A stretch of 64,000 nucleotides of DNA from Aurantimonas sp965217685 (GTDB lineage: Bacteria > Pseudomonadota > Alphaproteobacteria > Rhizobiales > Rhizobiaceae): contig CBDCIZ010000003.1 of the NCBI GenBank assembly GCA_965217685.1, forward strand, positions 3,658,001 through 3,722,000, in the 5' to 3' direction. Position numbers and translations under genes: made by a program. How positions within the stretch are numbered: the first letter of the stretch is position 1; each line of letters starts with the position of its first letter. Under the pieces are notes generated by a model. The model worked only from the letters and a program-made list of their open reading frames with translations, was not told the origin of the DNA and ran no database searches. Of the stretch, positions 27,479 through 36,197 are shown one piece after another.

Positions 27479-28318
27479 ATGGCGACCATGCACAAGCTGA
27501 CCACGACGCGGCACTTCAGGACATTGTTCCTGTCCGACGTCCATCTGGGTTCCAAGGCCGCGCAGGCCGAAATGCTCGTCGACTTCCTGAGGGTCCACGA
27601 CGCGGAAAAGATCTATCTCGTCGGTGATATCGTCGACGGCTGGCGGCTCAAGCGATCCTGGCACTGGCCGCAGTCCCACAACGACTTGGTTCAGAAGCTG
27701 CTGCGCAAGGCGCGCAAGGGTGCCGAGATCGTCTATGTGCCGGGCAATCACGACGAGTTCCTGCGCGGTTTTCTCGGTCGGCATTTCGGCGGCGTCGAGG
27801 TCAAGCGCAACGATATCCACGTCACGGCCGACGGCCGCCGCTTCCTGGTGATGCATGGCGACGAGTTCGATGTCGTGGTGCGCAATGCCAGGCTGCTCGC
27901 CTATCTCGGCGACTGGGCCTACGACGCGGCAATCGCCGTCAACGTCGTCTTCAACTTCGCTCGCCGCAAGCTCGGCTTTCCCTACTGGTCGATTTCGGCC
28001 TGGGCGAAGATGAAGGTCAAGAACGCCGTCAACTTCATCGGCACCTTCGAAAAGGCGCTGGCCGACGAAGCCGCCAGGCACGATTGTGACGGCGTCATCT
28101 GTGGCCATATCCACCACGCCCAGATGACGACCCATTCGGGCATCGAATACGTCAACACCGGCGACTGGGTGGAAAGCTGCACCGCCATCGCCGAGCGCCA
28201 TGACGGGTCGTTCGAGCTGATCCGCTGGACCGACCTAGCCGAAGTCCGGACCAAGCCCTACCGCCTGGCGGCCCCGATGGAACAGGTGGACGAGCCGCGC
28301 CGGATCGAGGCTGCCTGA
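27479..28318 (+). CDS. LpxH-like UDP-2,3-diacylglucosamine diphosphatase family phosphoesterase
   Basis: Calcineurin-like metallophosphoesterase of 279 residues. Metal-binding motifs in order are SDVHLGS, GDIVDGW, GNHDE, MHGDEFD and GHIHHA. It is related to LpxH, which makes lipid X during lipid A synthesis, but belongs to the longer alphaproteobacterial branch whose role differs, since these bacteria usually have LpxI. The glycosyltransferase gene starts two bases after its stop, and this pairing suggests a common envelope-glycolipid function. Confidence 0.8.
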   Translation: MATMHKLTTTRHFRTLFLSDVHLGSKAAQAEMLVDFLRVHDAEKIYLVGDIVDGWRLKRSWHWPQSHNDLVQKLLRKARKGAEIVYVPGNHDEFLRGFLGRHFGGVEVKRNDIHVTADGRRFLVMHGDEFDVVVRNARLLAYLGDWAYDAAIAVNVVFNFARRKLGFPYWSISAWAKMKVKNAVNFIGTFEKALADEAARHDCDGVICGHIHHAQMTTHSGIEYVNTGDWVESCTAIAERHDGSFELIRWTDLAEVRTKPYRLAAPMEQVDEPRRIEAA

Positions 28319-28320
28319 AC

Positions 28321-29382
28321 ATGCAACGGATTTTGATCGCCACCGACGCCTGGGCTCCCCAGGTGAACGGCGTCGTACGCACGCTGGCCAGTCTTTGCGA
28401 CCAGCTTGGCGACCGCGGCCACAGCATCAAGGTGGTCAGCCCGGCGGATTTTCGCACTCTGCCATGCCCGACCTATCCGGAAATCCGCCTGGCACTCGCC
28501 TCGGTCGACAGCCTGACCGCGACGATCCGGGATTTTGCGCCGACGGCGATCCACATCGCGACCGAAGGCCCCGTGGGTCATGCCACCCGCCGCGCCGCAT
28601 TGCGTATGCAACGACCGTTCACGACGAGTTTCCACACGCGGTTTCCCGAATATCTGAAAAAGCGCGCGCCGATTCCCGAAAGCATCTCCTACGGGTTTCT
28701 GCGGCGTTTCCACGCGCCGGCGACCCATTGCCTGGTGCCGACGGAGTCCATGCGCCGGCAGCTGCAGGCGAGGGGGTTCGACAGGCTCGTGACCTGGACC
28801 CGCGGCGTCGACCGCCGTCAGTTCCGGCCGACCGAGCCGATCGCACTCGATTTGCCGAGGCCGGTCTTTCTCACCGTGTCGCGGGTTGCACCGGAGAAGA
28901 ACCTCGAAGCGTTTCTCGATCTCGCGCTGCCGGGATCCAAGCTCGTGGTCGGGGATGGGCCTCAGCTCAAGGAACTGATGCGGCGCTATCCGGACGTGCA
29001 CTTTGCCGGCGCCCAGACCGGCGAGGCCCTCGCGCGCTATTATTGTGCGGCCGGTGTTTTCGTCTTTCCGTCCAAGACCGACACCTTCGGCATCGTCCTG
29101 ATCGAGGCACTGGCCTGCGGCCTGCCGGTCGCTGCCTATCCCGAGCCCGGCCCGCTCGATGTCATCGGCGGGACAAAGGCCGGCGTTATTTCCGACGATC
29201 TGCGCACGGCCTGCCTCGGTGCGCTGAAGATCGATCGGCAATGCGCCCTTGAACGCTCGCGTGCCTACAGCTGGGAGGCCTGCGCCGACATCTTTCTCGA
29301 GGCGGCCATGGAAAGCGGCGGGCAACCGGCCCCGACAACGACCCGGCGACGCTTTGCCAGCGCGATCAGGCTAGCGGGCTAA
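28321..29382 (+). CDS. GT4-family glycosyltransferase
   Basis: A 353-residue GT-B fold enzyme with the N-terminal ATDAWAPQVNGVVRTL block and a C-terminal sugar-nucleotide site including SRVAPEKN and FPSKTDTFGIVLIEALACGLPVAAY (the E-x7-E motif). It resembles the alpha-mannosyltransferase/SqdX-like group that glycosylates diacylglycerol or lipids. Substrate not established. Translationally adjacent to the LpxH-like gene. Confidence 0.85.
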   Translation: MQRILIATDAWAPQVNGVVRTLASLCDQLGDRGHSIKVVSPADFRTLPCPTYPEIRLALASVDSLTATIRDFAPTAIHIATEGPVGHATRRAALRMQRPFTTSFHTRFPEYLKKRAPIPESISYGFLRRFHAPATHCLVPTESMRRQLQARGFDRLVTWTRGVDRRQFRPTEPIALDLPRPVFLTVSRVAPEKNLEAFLDLALPGSKLVVGDGPQLKELMRRYPDVHFAGAQTGEALARYYCAAGVFVFPSKTDTFGIVLIEALACGLPVAAYPEPGPLDVIGGTKAGVISDDLRTACLGALKIDRQCALERSRAYSWEACADIFLEAAMESGGQPAPTTTRRRFASAIRLAG

Positions 29383-29387
29383 TTGAA

Positions 29388-29534
29388 TTAGGCCGAAACC
29401 GAGAATGGGTTGTCATCCGTTTGAATGTCATTCGGGACCGGCGGCGCCCGGACTTTCCGGTCTGCCGACAAGAGCTGCGGGGGAAATCCGTCAGTGTGAA
29501 TTCCAGTTTGGTGATCGGCCTGTCTGAATCGCAT
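29388..29534 (-). CDS. Possible small hypothetical protein
   Basis: A 48-residue reading frame (starting MRFRQADHQTG and ending NPFSVSA) just downstream of the dipeptide epimerase on the same strand. The composition (Asp, Gln, Thr, Pro, His) looks more like protein than a random frame, but there is no ribosome-binding site and no family that I recognise. Included at low confidence. Confidence 0.2.
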   Translation of the reverse strand: MRFRQADHQTGIHTDGFPPQLLSADRKVRAPPVPNDIQTDDNPFSVSA

Positions 29535-29572
29535 GCCCGAGACGACGCACGGGTCCTCGGCGCCATACCGGG

Positions 29573-30553
29573 TCACCCCCAGAGTTCGGACTCCGGCGGA
29601 AACACCATCGTTTCCGAATAACGCAGGCCGCATTCGCGGTCCTTGGCCAGAAGCAACGGCCCGTCGAGATCGACAAACTGCGCCGTCTGCGCCAGGAGCA
29701 CGGCCGGGGCCATTGCCAGCGACGTGCCGACCATGCAGCCGATCATCACGCCGAAGCCGCTTTCGTGGGCCTTGCGGACCATCCGCACCGCTTCCGTCAA
29801 GCCGCCCGTCTTGTCGAGTTTGACGTTGACGTAGTCGTAAAGGCCGATCAGTTCGCCGAGTTGTTTCGAGGTGTGTGCCGATTCGTCGGCGCAGACCGGC
29901 ACCGGGTGTGGAATGTTCCGCAGGATCGTATCCTGACCGGCCGGTAGCGGTTGCTCGACGAGGACGGCGCCGGCTTTGGCGGCCGCCAGCATGTGCTCGC
30001 CGATGTTCTCGGTTGTCCACCCCTCGTTGGCGTCGACGATCAGGCGCGCGTGAGGGGCCGCGGCGTGGATGGCGCTCAGGCGCGCAACGTCCGACGCCGT
30101 GCCGACCTTCACCTTCAGCAGCGAACGATTGGCGGCACGGGCGGCCTCGGCCATGGCTTCGGGTTCGTCGAGGCCGAGGGTGTAGGCGGTCTCCAGCGGC
30201 CGTGGTGCGTTCTCGCAGATCAGACTTGCGACGCTGCGGCCGCTGCGCTTGGCTTCCAGGTCCCAGAGCGCGCAGTCGAGCGCATTGCGCGCCGCGCCGG
30301 GTTCGAGCTTTTGAAGGAGCGCTTCGGCGCTGCAGCCAGATTCGATCGCGTCGCGCACATCCTCGATCTGCTGGCAGACGCTTTCGAGGCTCTCTCCGTA
30401 GCGGGCGTAAGGTACGCACTCGCCCCGGCCGGTAGCCTCATCGTCGACGATCGTACAGATGACCACCGCTGCCTCGGTCTTGCCACCGCGGGAGATGCGG
30501 AATTCCCGCACCAGCGGAAAGCGTTCGACTGTGACTGAAAGACGACGGGACAT
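29573..30553 (-). CDS. dgcA: Dipeptide epimerase (L-Ala-D/L-Glu epimerase type)
   Basis: Enolase-superfamily enzyme of 326 residues related to L-Ala-D/L-Glu epimerase, which acts on murein-derived dipeptides. Visible catalytic features: KVKVG (K-x-K base), metal ligands in IVDANEGW, VEQPL and ADES, and VKLDKTGG with the second catalytic lysine. Start at the ATG 30553, with AGGAAA about 6 bases upstream. It is divergent from the mla operon. The exact specificity cannot be read from sequence, so the symbol is tentative. Confidence 0.85.
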   Translation of the reverse strand: MSRRLSVTVERFPLVREFRISRGGKTEAAVVICTIVDDEATGRGECVPYARYGESLESVCQQIEDVRDAIESGCSAEALLQKLEPGAARNALDCALWDLEAKRSGRSVASLICENAPRPLETAYTLGLDEPEAMAEAARAANRSLLKVKVGTASDVARLSAIHAAAPHARLIVDANEGWTTENIGEHMLAAAKAGAVLVEQPLPAGQDTILRNIPHPVPVCADESAHTSKQLGELIGLYDYVNVKLDKTGGLTEAVRMVRKAHESGFGVMIGCMVGTSLAMAPAVLLAQTAQFVDLDGPLLLAKDRECGLRYSETMVFPPESELWG

Positions 30554-30745
30554 CGGCAATTTCCTGTTGTGGGGCCGTTCGCGCGGCCAATCCATGACAA
30601 TGTGTGAATAGACGATTAAGAGCCTTGTGGGGTAGAGGGGGGCGTTCGCTGGCCGATGCGGGTTGCCATCGCGGTCTTGCTGATCGCCCGTTCGACCCGC
30701 CCCTTGTTGAAATCTTGCGTCACAGGACGATCGCGAAACGCTTTG

Positions 30746-31966
30746 ATGCCGGAAAGCTCCCACTCCAAGTCCGACGGCAACGAGACCGTTTTCGACGGCG
30801 CCCGTGGTCCCAGTGGTCAGCGTGCCACGACGGTGCCGACGATCGAAGGCGTGAAGCAGGGCGGCGCGCTTGTGCTGCGTGCCTCCGGCGATTGGCTGGC
30901 GCGCACCATCGGTTCGGTCGAAAAGACTGTCGAGGAGACGTCTCGCGCCGATCTCGGCGGCGCGGTTCGCCTCGACTGCACCAATGTCGGCCAAATCGAC
31001 ACCGCCGGCGCGCTGCTCCTCGAAACCCTGTCGCGCGACCTGTCGAAGGACGGCCGGTCGGTCGAACTCGGCGGCATCGCGTCCAGGGACGAGCCGCTGT
31101 TCGAGGTCGTCCGCCAGGCCCTCGGCCGCGAACGCCCGGCGCAGAAGGGTGGGGAGAAGCCGAGCGCGATCATGCAGTTCGTCACCGGTGTCGGAGCGAC
31201 GACCATCGGCTTCAAGGACGAGATCGTCATCGCGCTGAACGTCATCGGCGGCACGATCATCGGCGGCCTGCGGCGGATGACCGGCCAGACGCAGGGGCGT
31301 TTCCCGGCGATCATCAACCAGCTCGACCAGATGGGCCTTCGAGCGGTGCCGATCATCTTCCTGATGAGCTTTCTCATCGGTGGCATCATCTCCCAGCAGG
31401 GCGCCTTCCAATTGCGCCGCTTCGGCGCCGAGGTGTTCGCGATCAACCTTGCCGGCATCCTGGTGCTGCGCGAGCTCGGCGTCGTCCTGACCGCGATCAT
31501 GATCGCCGGCCGTTCCGGCAGCGCCATCACCGCCGAGATCGGCTCGATGAAGATGCGCGAGGAGGTCGATGCGTTGAACGTCATCGGCCTCAACCCTGTT
31601 GGCGTCCTCGTCTTCCCGCGCATGGTCGCGCTGATGATCGCCCTGCCGCTCCTGACGTTCATCTCGAACTTCGCGGGACTTCTCGGCTCGATGATCACGT
31701 TGAAACTCTATTCGGGCATCAGCTTCGCCAATTTTACGCAAGGCGTGCAGCAGTCGGTCGACCTGTTCACCGTGTTTTCCGGCGTCATCAAGGCGCCGTT
31801 CATGGCGGTGGTGATCGGGCTCGTCGCTTCGATGGAGGGCATGAAGGTCGGCGGCAGCGCCGAAAGTCTCGGCCTTCGCGTCACCGCCTCCGTGGTCAAA
31901 TCCATTTTCCTCGTGATCCTGATGGATGGCCTGTTTGCGATCTTCTATGCCTCAATCGGACTCTAA
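30746..31966 (+). CDS. mlaE: MlaE-family ABC permease with N-terminal STAS domain
   Basis: Permease of the Mla-type phospholipid transport system, 406 residues. The N-terminal part (about residues 20-120, with RLDCTNVGQIDTAGALLLETL) is a STAS domain, equivalent to the separate MlaB of E. coli, and is fused to a five-helix MlaE domain (from about 135). The MlaE segments LMSFLIGGIISQQGAFQL and ELGVVLTAIMIAGRSGSAITAEIGSM are clear. Starts at the ATG 30746; upstream in-frame ATGs lack support. It overlaps mlaF by 20 bases. Confidence 0.9.
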   Translation: MPESSHSKSDGNETVFDGARGPSGQRATTVPTIEGVKQGGALVLRASGDWLARTIGSVEKTVEETSRADLGGAVRLDCTNVGQIDTAGALLLETLSRDLSKDGRSVELGGIASRDEPLFEVVRQALGRERPAQKGGEKPSAIMQFVTGVGATTIGFKDEIVIALNVIGGTIIGGLRRMTGQTQGRFPAIINQLDQMGLRAVPIIFLMSFLIGGIISQQGAFQLRRFGAEVFAINLAGILVLRELGVVLTAIMIAGRSGSAITAEIGSMKMREEVDALNVIGLNPVGVLVFPRMVALMIALPLLTFISNFAGLLGSMITLKLYSGISFANFTQGVQQSVDLFTVFSGVIKAPFMAVVIGLVASMEGMKVGGSAESLGLRVTASVVKSIFLVILMDGLFAIFYASIGL

Positions 31967-32795
31967 TTCGGACATCGCGGGCGGCGGCAATGCCGGTCCC
32001 GACGACGACGTCATCATTCGGGCGCGGGGTGTCTCGGTGCGTTTCGGCTCGAAGCAGATTCTGGAGAATCTCGACCTCGACGTGAAGCGCGGCGAGATCC
32101 TCGGCTTCGTCGGACCGTCCGGCACCGGCAAGTCGGTGCTGTTGCGCACCGTTCTCGGCCTCAACCAGAAGCAGGCCGGCACGATCGACGTCTTCGGAAC
32201 CAATTACGAGACGGCCGACGACGACGACCGCCGCGCCGTCGAGCGCCGCTGGGGCGTCCTGTTCCAGCAGGGCGCGTTGTTTTCCTCGCTGACGGTGCTG
32301 GAGAATATCCAGGTGCCGATGCGCGAATATCTCGACATCTCGCCGAAGCTGATGAACGAGCTCGCGCGCCTGAAGATCGATCTCGTCGGTCTCGCGCCGG
32401 ACGCGGCAGACAAATACCCGTCGGAACTCTCCGGCGGCATGATCAAGCGCGCCGCGCTCGGCCGGGCCCTGGCGCTCGACCCGGACATCGTCTTCCTCGA
32501 CGAGCCGACCTCGGGCCTCGATCCGATCGGCGCAGCCGATTTCGATCAGCTGATCATGACGCTGCGCGATACGCTGGGCCTTGCCGTCTACATGGTGACC
32601 CACGATCTCGACAGCCTGTTCATGGCATGCGACCGCATCGCCGTGCTCGGCGAACGCAGAGTGCTGGTCGAAGGGCCACTGTCCAAAATGCTCGAATTCG
32701 ATCATCCTTGGGTGAAACAGTACTTCCACGGCAAGCGGGCGCGCACTGTCGTTGCGCCCAACAACCCTGCCGCCGCATCCGAGGGAGCCCGCTAA
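31947..32795 (+). CDS. mlaF: MlaF-family ABC transporter ATP-binding protein
   Basis: ATPase of the MCE lipid transporter, 282 residues. Walker A GPSGTGKS, Q-loop FQQGALFSSLTVLENI, signature LSGGMIKRAALGRAL, and Walker B IVFLDEPTSGLDP are all present. The LSGGMIKRAA form is characteristic of MlaF-type ATPases. Start at MPQSDSNS inside mlaE's last codons, and its TAA overlaps the next ATG by one base, so the operon is tightly coupled. Confidence 0.94.
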   Translation: MPQSDSNSDIAGGGNAGPDDDVIIRARGVSVRFGSKQILENLDLDVKRGEILGFVGPSGTGKSVLLRTVLGLNQKQAGTIDVFGTNYETADDDDRRAVERRWGVLFQQGALFSSLTVLENIQVPMREYLDISPKLMNELARLKIDLVGLAPDAADKYPSELSGGMIKRAALGRALALDPDIVFLDEPTSGLDPIGAADFDQLIMTLRDTLGLAVYMVTHDLDSLFMACDRIAVLGERRVLVEGPLSKMLEFDHPWVKQYFHGKRARTVVAPNNPAAASEGAR

Positions 32796-35038
32796 TGGAA
32801 ACCAAGGCCAATTACGTCCGGGTCGGTCTGTTCACACTGATCGTGCTCGCCCTGTCCTTCGGCTTCGTCTACTGGGCCATTTTCGCCGGCAGTGGAGATT
32901 CCCGAGTGCCGCTGATCGTGCGCATCGACGGCGCGGTGAACGGTCTGCAGCAAGGCAGCCAGGTGCAGTTCAACGGTCTTCCCGTCGGTTCGGTGAAGGC
33001 GCTGCGCCTCGACCCGAACAATCCGGGCGTCGTGATCGTGACGACCGAAGTCGATCCCGATCTGCCGATCAAGGAGAACACGCTCGCCAACGTCGGCTTT
33101 GCCGGCCTGACCGGCTCGGCCTTCATCCAGCTGAGCGGCGGCACGGCCGATTCGCCCAGCGTCATGATGCAAGCGGCCGAGCAGGACACCGTTGCGGTTA
33201 TCCGCGCCAATCCGTCGGACGTCACGGACATCCTGGCGACAGCACGTGACATCGCGGACCGGGCCAACAACATCATCGGCCAGTTCGAAACCATTGTGAA
33301 AGCAGTGGGACCCTCGGTCGAAACGAGTGCAAAGAACATCACGCATATTACGCAGAACGTCGATACCTTCACGACGAGCCTTGCCGACAATTCCGGCCAG
33401 ATCGACAACTTCCTGGCCAGCCTCAGCCAGCTGTCTCAGACCGCCAACACGGTCGCAGAAGGCCTGCCCGACGTCATTGCCCAGGTGCGTGGTATTCTGG
33501 CGGCCACCGATCCGCAGGCAATCTCGACGGTCGTGCAGAACGTCGCCACGATCTCCGACAATCTGCGCGAACAGTCCGACAATCTCGGCAGCGTCGTCGA
33601 TTCGGTGAAGACCGCCGCGAACTCGGTCGGACAGGTCGGCGAAGCGATCAGCCGCAACACCGCCGGCATCGACAAGTTCTTGGGCAATCTGGGGCCGATC
33701 TCCGACACGGCAGCGCAGGTCGCGACCAAGCTCGATACGACGCTCGAATCGACCAATCGCGTCATTGCCGCCGTCGATCCGAAGCAGATTTCGACCACCC
33801 TGAACGGGATCAACTCCGCCGCGACCAATATTTCCTCGCTGGCAGAGACGATCGGCTCGCAGAAGGAGGCGATCAGCTCGGCCGTCAACGGCGCGGCGAA
33901 CGCGATGCAGAACATCGATCGCATCACCACCACCGTGGCCGAACGCAGCGACGACGTGAACACGCTTCTCTCGAACCTCGCGCCGATCTCGCAAAACATC
34001 AAAACCGTCTCGTCGCAACTTGGCGAAACTGTCTCCAATGCCAACAGGGTCGTTGCGGCAATCGATTCCGATAAGGTGTCCTCCACCCTCGACGGCGTTT
34101 CCTCGGCGGCGACGAACATCGCCTCACTGGCGCAAACGATCGGTGAGCAAAAGGAAGCGATCAGCTCGGTGGTCAACGGCGCGTCCAACGCCATGCAGAA
34201 CGTCAACCGTATCACCACGACCGTCGCCAACCGCAGCGACGAGATCGACAACCTTCTGACCAGCCTCGGCCCGATCACCGACAATGTCCGTCAGGCAACG
34301 GCAACGTTGAACCAGACCGCGACCTCCGCGAACCAACTGATCGCCTCGGTCGACTCGGCGACGATCAATCAGGCGATCGGCGACGTGCGCAATATCACCT
34401 CGGCCGTGGGCAACAAGACGCAGGAGATCCAGTCGATCATCGACGGCGTCGACAAGACCGTCCGCACCCTCGACACGACGCTGCAGGGCTTCTCCGAAAC
34501 ACGGGCACAGGTCGACACGCTGATCGCCAGCGTCGATCCGGCCAAGGTCAATCGCGCCGTCGACAACGTCTCGGCGGCGACGGATAACGTGGCGAAAGCG
34601 GCCGATTCGATCGCCAGCGTCGCCAACTCGGTCGGCGAGCGGCGCGAGGACATCAACGCGATCATCACCAACACCCGCCAGACAACGAAGAACCTTGACG
34701 ACGCTTCGACGAAGATCCAGAGCGTCATCGACAGGGTGAACGGCGTTCTGGGTGGCGCCGGCGACGGGACGGGCCTCGGCCAGGACATTGCTTCGACCCT
34801 GCGCTCGATCCGTTCGACTGCGCAATCGCTGCAGGCGCAGATCTTGCCGATCTCGGCCAATCTGCAAAAGTTCTCGGGCCAGGGCCTCCGGCAGGTCCAG
34901 GATCTGATCACCAACGTCAACCGGACGGTCGACAACATCGACAGCGCGGTGACCGGCTTTGCCAAGAACCCGAGCCAGCTGATCTATGGCGGAGGCACGA
35001 ACCAGGTGAAGCAGTTCGACGGACGCACCCGCCGCTAG
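32795..35038 (+). CDS. mlaD: MCE (MlaD-like) lipid-transport protein with long repeat region
   Basis: Periplasmic substrate-binding component anchored by one N-terminal helix (residues 11-31). One MCE domain follows (about residues 40-118: VPLIVRIDGAVNGLQQGSQV). The rest, to residue 747, is a very long helical region. It includes repeats starting near residues 237, 326, 422, 518 and 579 with the motif (A/S)-x-D-x3-(I/V). Units at 326-421 and 422-517 are 96 residues each and alike at DNA level. At 747 residues it is much longer than the MlaD of E. coli (183). Such helices probably form a periplasm-spanning bridge. Confidence 0.9.
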   Translation: METKANYVRVGLFTLIVLALSFGFVYWAIFAGSGDSRVPLIVRIDGAVNGLQQGSQVQFNGLPVGSVKALRLDPNNPGVVIVTTEVDPDLPIKENTLANVGFAGLTGSAFIQLSGGTADSPSVMMQAAEQDTVAVIRANPSDVTDILATARDIADRANNIIGQFETIVKAVGPSVETSAKNITHITQNVDTFTTSLADNSGQIDNFLASLSQLSQTANTVAEGLPDVIAQVRGILAATDPQAISTVVQNVATISDNLREQSDNLGSVVDSVKTAANSVGQVGEAISRNTAGIDKFLGNLGPISDTAAQVATKLDTTLESTNRVIAAVDPKQISTTLNGINSAATNISSLAETIGSQKEAISSAVNGAANAMQNIDRITTTVAERSDDVNTLLSNLAPISQNIKTVSSQLGETVSNANRVVAAIDSDKVSSTLDGVSSAATNIASLAQTIGEQKEAISSVVNGASNAMQNVNRITTTVANRSDEIDNLLTSLGPITDNVRQATATLNQTATSANQLIASVDSATINQAIGDVRNITSAVGNKTQEIQSIIDGVDKTVRTLDTTLQGFSETRAQVDTLIASVDPAKVNRAVDNVSAATDNVAKAADSIASVANSVGERREDINAIITNTRQTTKNLDDASTKIQSVIDRVNGVLGGAGDGTGLGQDIASTLRSIRSTAQSLQAQILPISANLQKFSGQGLRQVQDLITNVNRTVDNIDSAVTGFAKNPSQLIYGGGTNQVKQFDGRTRR
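33770..34345 (+). repeat. Two tandem 288-bp repeats within the MCE gene
   Basis: Unit 1 (33770-34057) and unit 2 (34058-34345) are adjacent and in frame. The best matching block is QKEAISSxVNGAxNAMQN-ITTTVAxRSD; for example CGATCAGCTCGG occurs in both at a 288-base offset. More diverged units precede and follow them. Confidence 0.85.
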
Positions 35039-35068
35039 CGCGGCGCGTGTTGGATCGTTAGAGCATCA

Positions 35069-35096
35069 TGCCACGAGGTGGACTCGCCTCGTGGCA
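35069..35096 (+). terminator. Hairpin after the MCE gene
   Basis: TGCCACGAGG (35069-35078) and CCTCGTGGCA (35087-35096) form a perfect 10-bp stem with an 8-base loop, 31 bases after the stop. No T-run follows, so it may act as an attenuator or RNA-stability element between the MCE gene and the lipoprotein gene. The left arm can also pair with AGTCCACCTCG at 35190-35200. Confidence 0.6.
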
Positions 35097-35231
35097 CGGA
35101 AGATGGTCTGAGATTCGAGAGACGAAGCGCCTTCTGCGTCAGAACGGACGCTCGGAGGGTGAGAGCGTGAGGGTGCGAAGCGGGCGTGAAGTCCACCTCG
35201 CTTGCGTATGATGAAAGTGGGGACTGCAACG

Positions 35232-35819
35232 ATGCGTTCAGCCGTAAAACCGATCCTGGCCGGACTTCTGGCGCTGGCGCTCGCATCCTGTGCCAGCGCG
35301 GTGCCGCCGGACACGTTCGAGATCGCGGCCCCGGTCATGGCGAAGGCCTCGCCGGGACGCACGCAAGCGCAGATCCTGATCCCGCCGCCGACCGCGCTGA
35401 TGACCCTCGACAGTCAGAATATCGTCATCAAGCCGTCGCCCTATACGGTCGAATATCTCGGCAACAGCCAGTGGAGCGACAAGCTGCCCCGCATGGTGCA
35501 GTTGCGGCTTCTGCAGGCCTTCGAGAACACCGGCCGCATCGGCGCCGTCGGCGTTCCGGGGCAGGGGCTGGCGATCGATTATCAACTGCTCCTGGAAATC
35601 CGCAAGTTCGAGATCCAGGCCGTCGGCTCGCCGCGCGCCGTCGTCGAGATCTCGGTCAAGGCGCTCAACGACCGCAATGGAAGCGTCTTGCGCACCAAGG
35701 TCTTCAACGCGGAGGTGCCGGTATCGGGCGCTGCCAATGCCGACTACGTCTCGGCCTTGAACACGGCCTATGACAGTGCGTCCCGGCAGATCGTTTCTTG
35801 GACTTTCGGCCTGATCTGA
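35232..35819 (+). CDS. ABC-type transport auxiliary lipoprotein (PqiC/DUF330-like)
   Basis: A 195-residue lipoprotein: signal MRSAVKPILAGLLALALASC with lipobox LASC, cleaved before Cys20. The rest matches the LptE/PqiC-like ABC auxiliary component, with YTVEYLGNSQWSDKLPRMVQ near residue 78. Family members dock with MCE transporters at the outer membrane. ATG codons at 35208 and 35211 are also in frame, but the start at 35232 gives the cleanest signal peptide. It follows the Mla operon after a 193-base spacer containing hairpins. Confidence 0.85.
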   Translation: MRSAVKPILAGLLALALASCASAVPPDTFEIAAPVMAKASPGRTQAQILIPPPTALMTLDSQNIVIKPSPYTVEYLGNSQWSDKLPRMVQLRLLQAFENTGRIGAVGVPGQGLAIDYQLLLEIRKFEIQAVGSPRAVVEISVKALNDRNGSVLRTKVFNAEVPVSGAANADYVSALNTAYDSASRQIVSWTFGLI

Positions 35820-36197
35820 GCGATCGGGCCTGGAGACGGCCGATGTGGCGCGGCCTTTGATTATCCTGTCGATGATCAACGAGGCCGCGATGACAGGTGC
35901 GATGCGGGCCGAACTTCGCAGGCCGGCTGCCGAGCCCTTCGGCGCGTTGGCGCAGCGTCGATGAAGCCGTATCGATCGCCCGCGAACATGCCGACCGACT
36001 TTTAACTCGAGCGCCCGGACGTGCTCGCAAGACGGCCGTGTCTGCGCCGAAACGAGGGGCACCGGCGCAACACGATCTTGCAGTGCGAAGAGATTTGACT
36101 TGCAATCGCGAGGGCACCGCGTGAATCTTCGCCGCAGGGCCCGCTCGTCGGCGGGCCGACCCCGCGCCGAAACGCGCAAAGAACGGCACCCTTGTTC
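35820..36197. other. Gene-free interval between lipoprotein gene and DUF502 gene
   Basis: No frame here has protein-like composition and ribosome-binding signals. I see no RNA gene signature or strong hairpin. It presumably includes the DUF502 promoter. Confidence 0.4.

Noticed and set aside
29421..29621. Plus-strand 66-residue frame upstream of the epimerase gene's 3' end
   Set aside because: No ribosome-binding site, overlaps the epimerase coding region, and composition is not protein-like.
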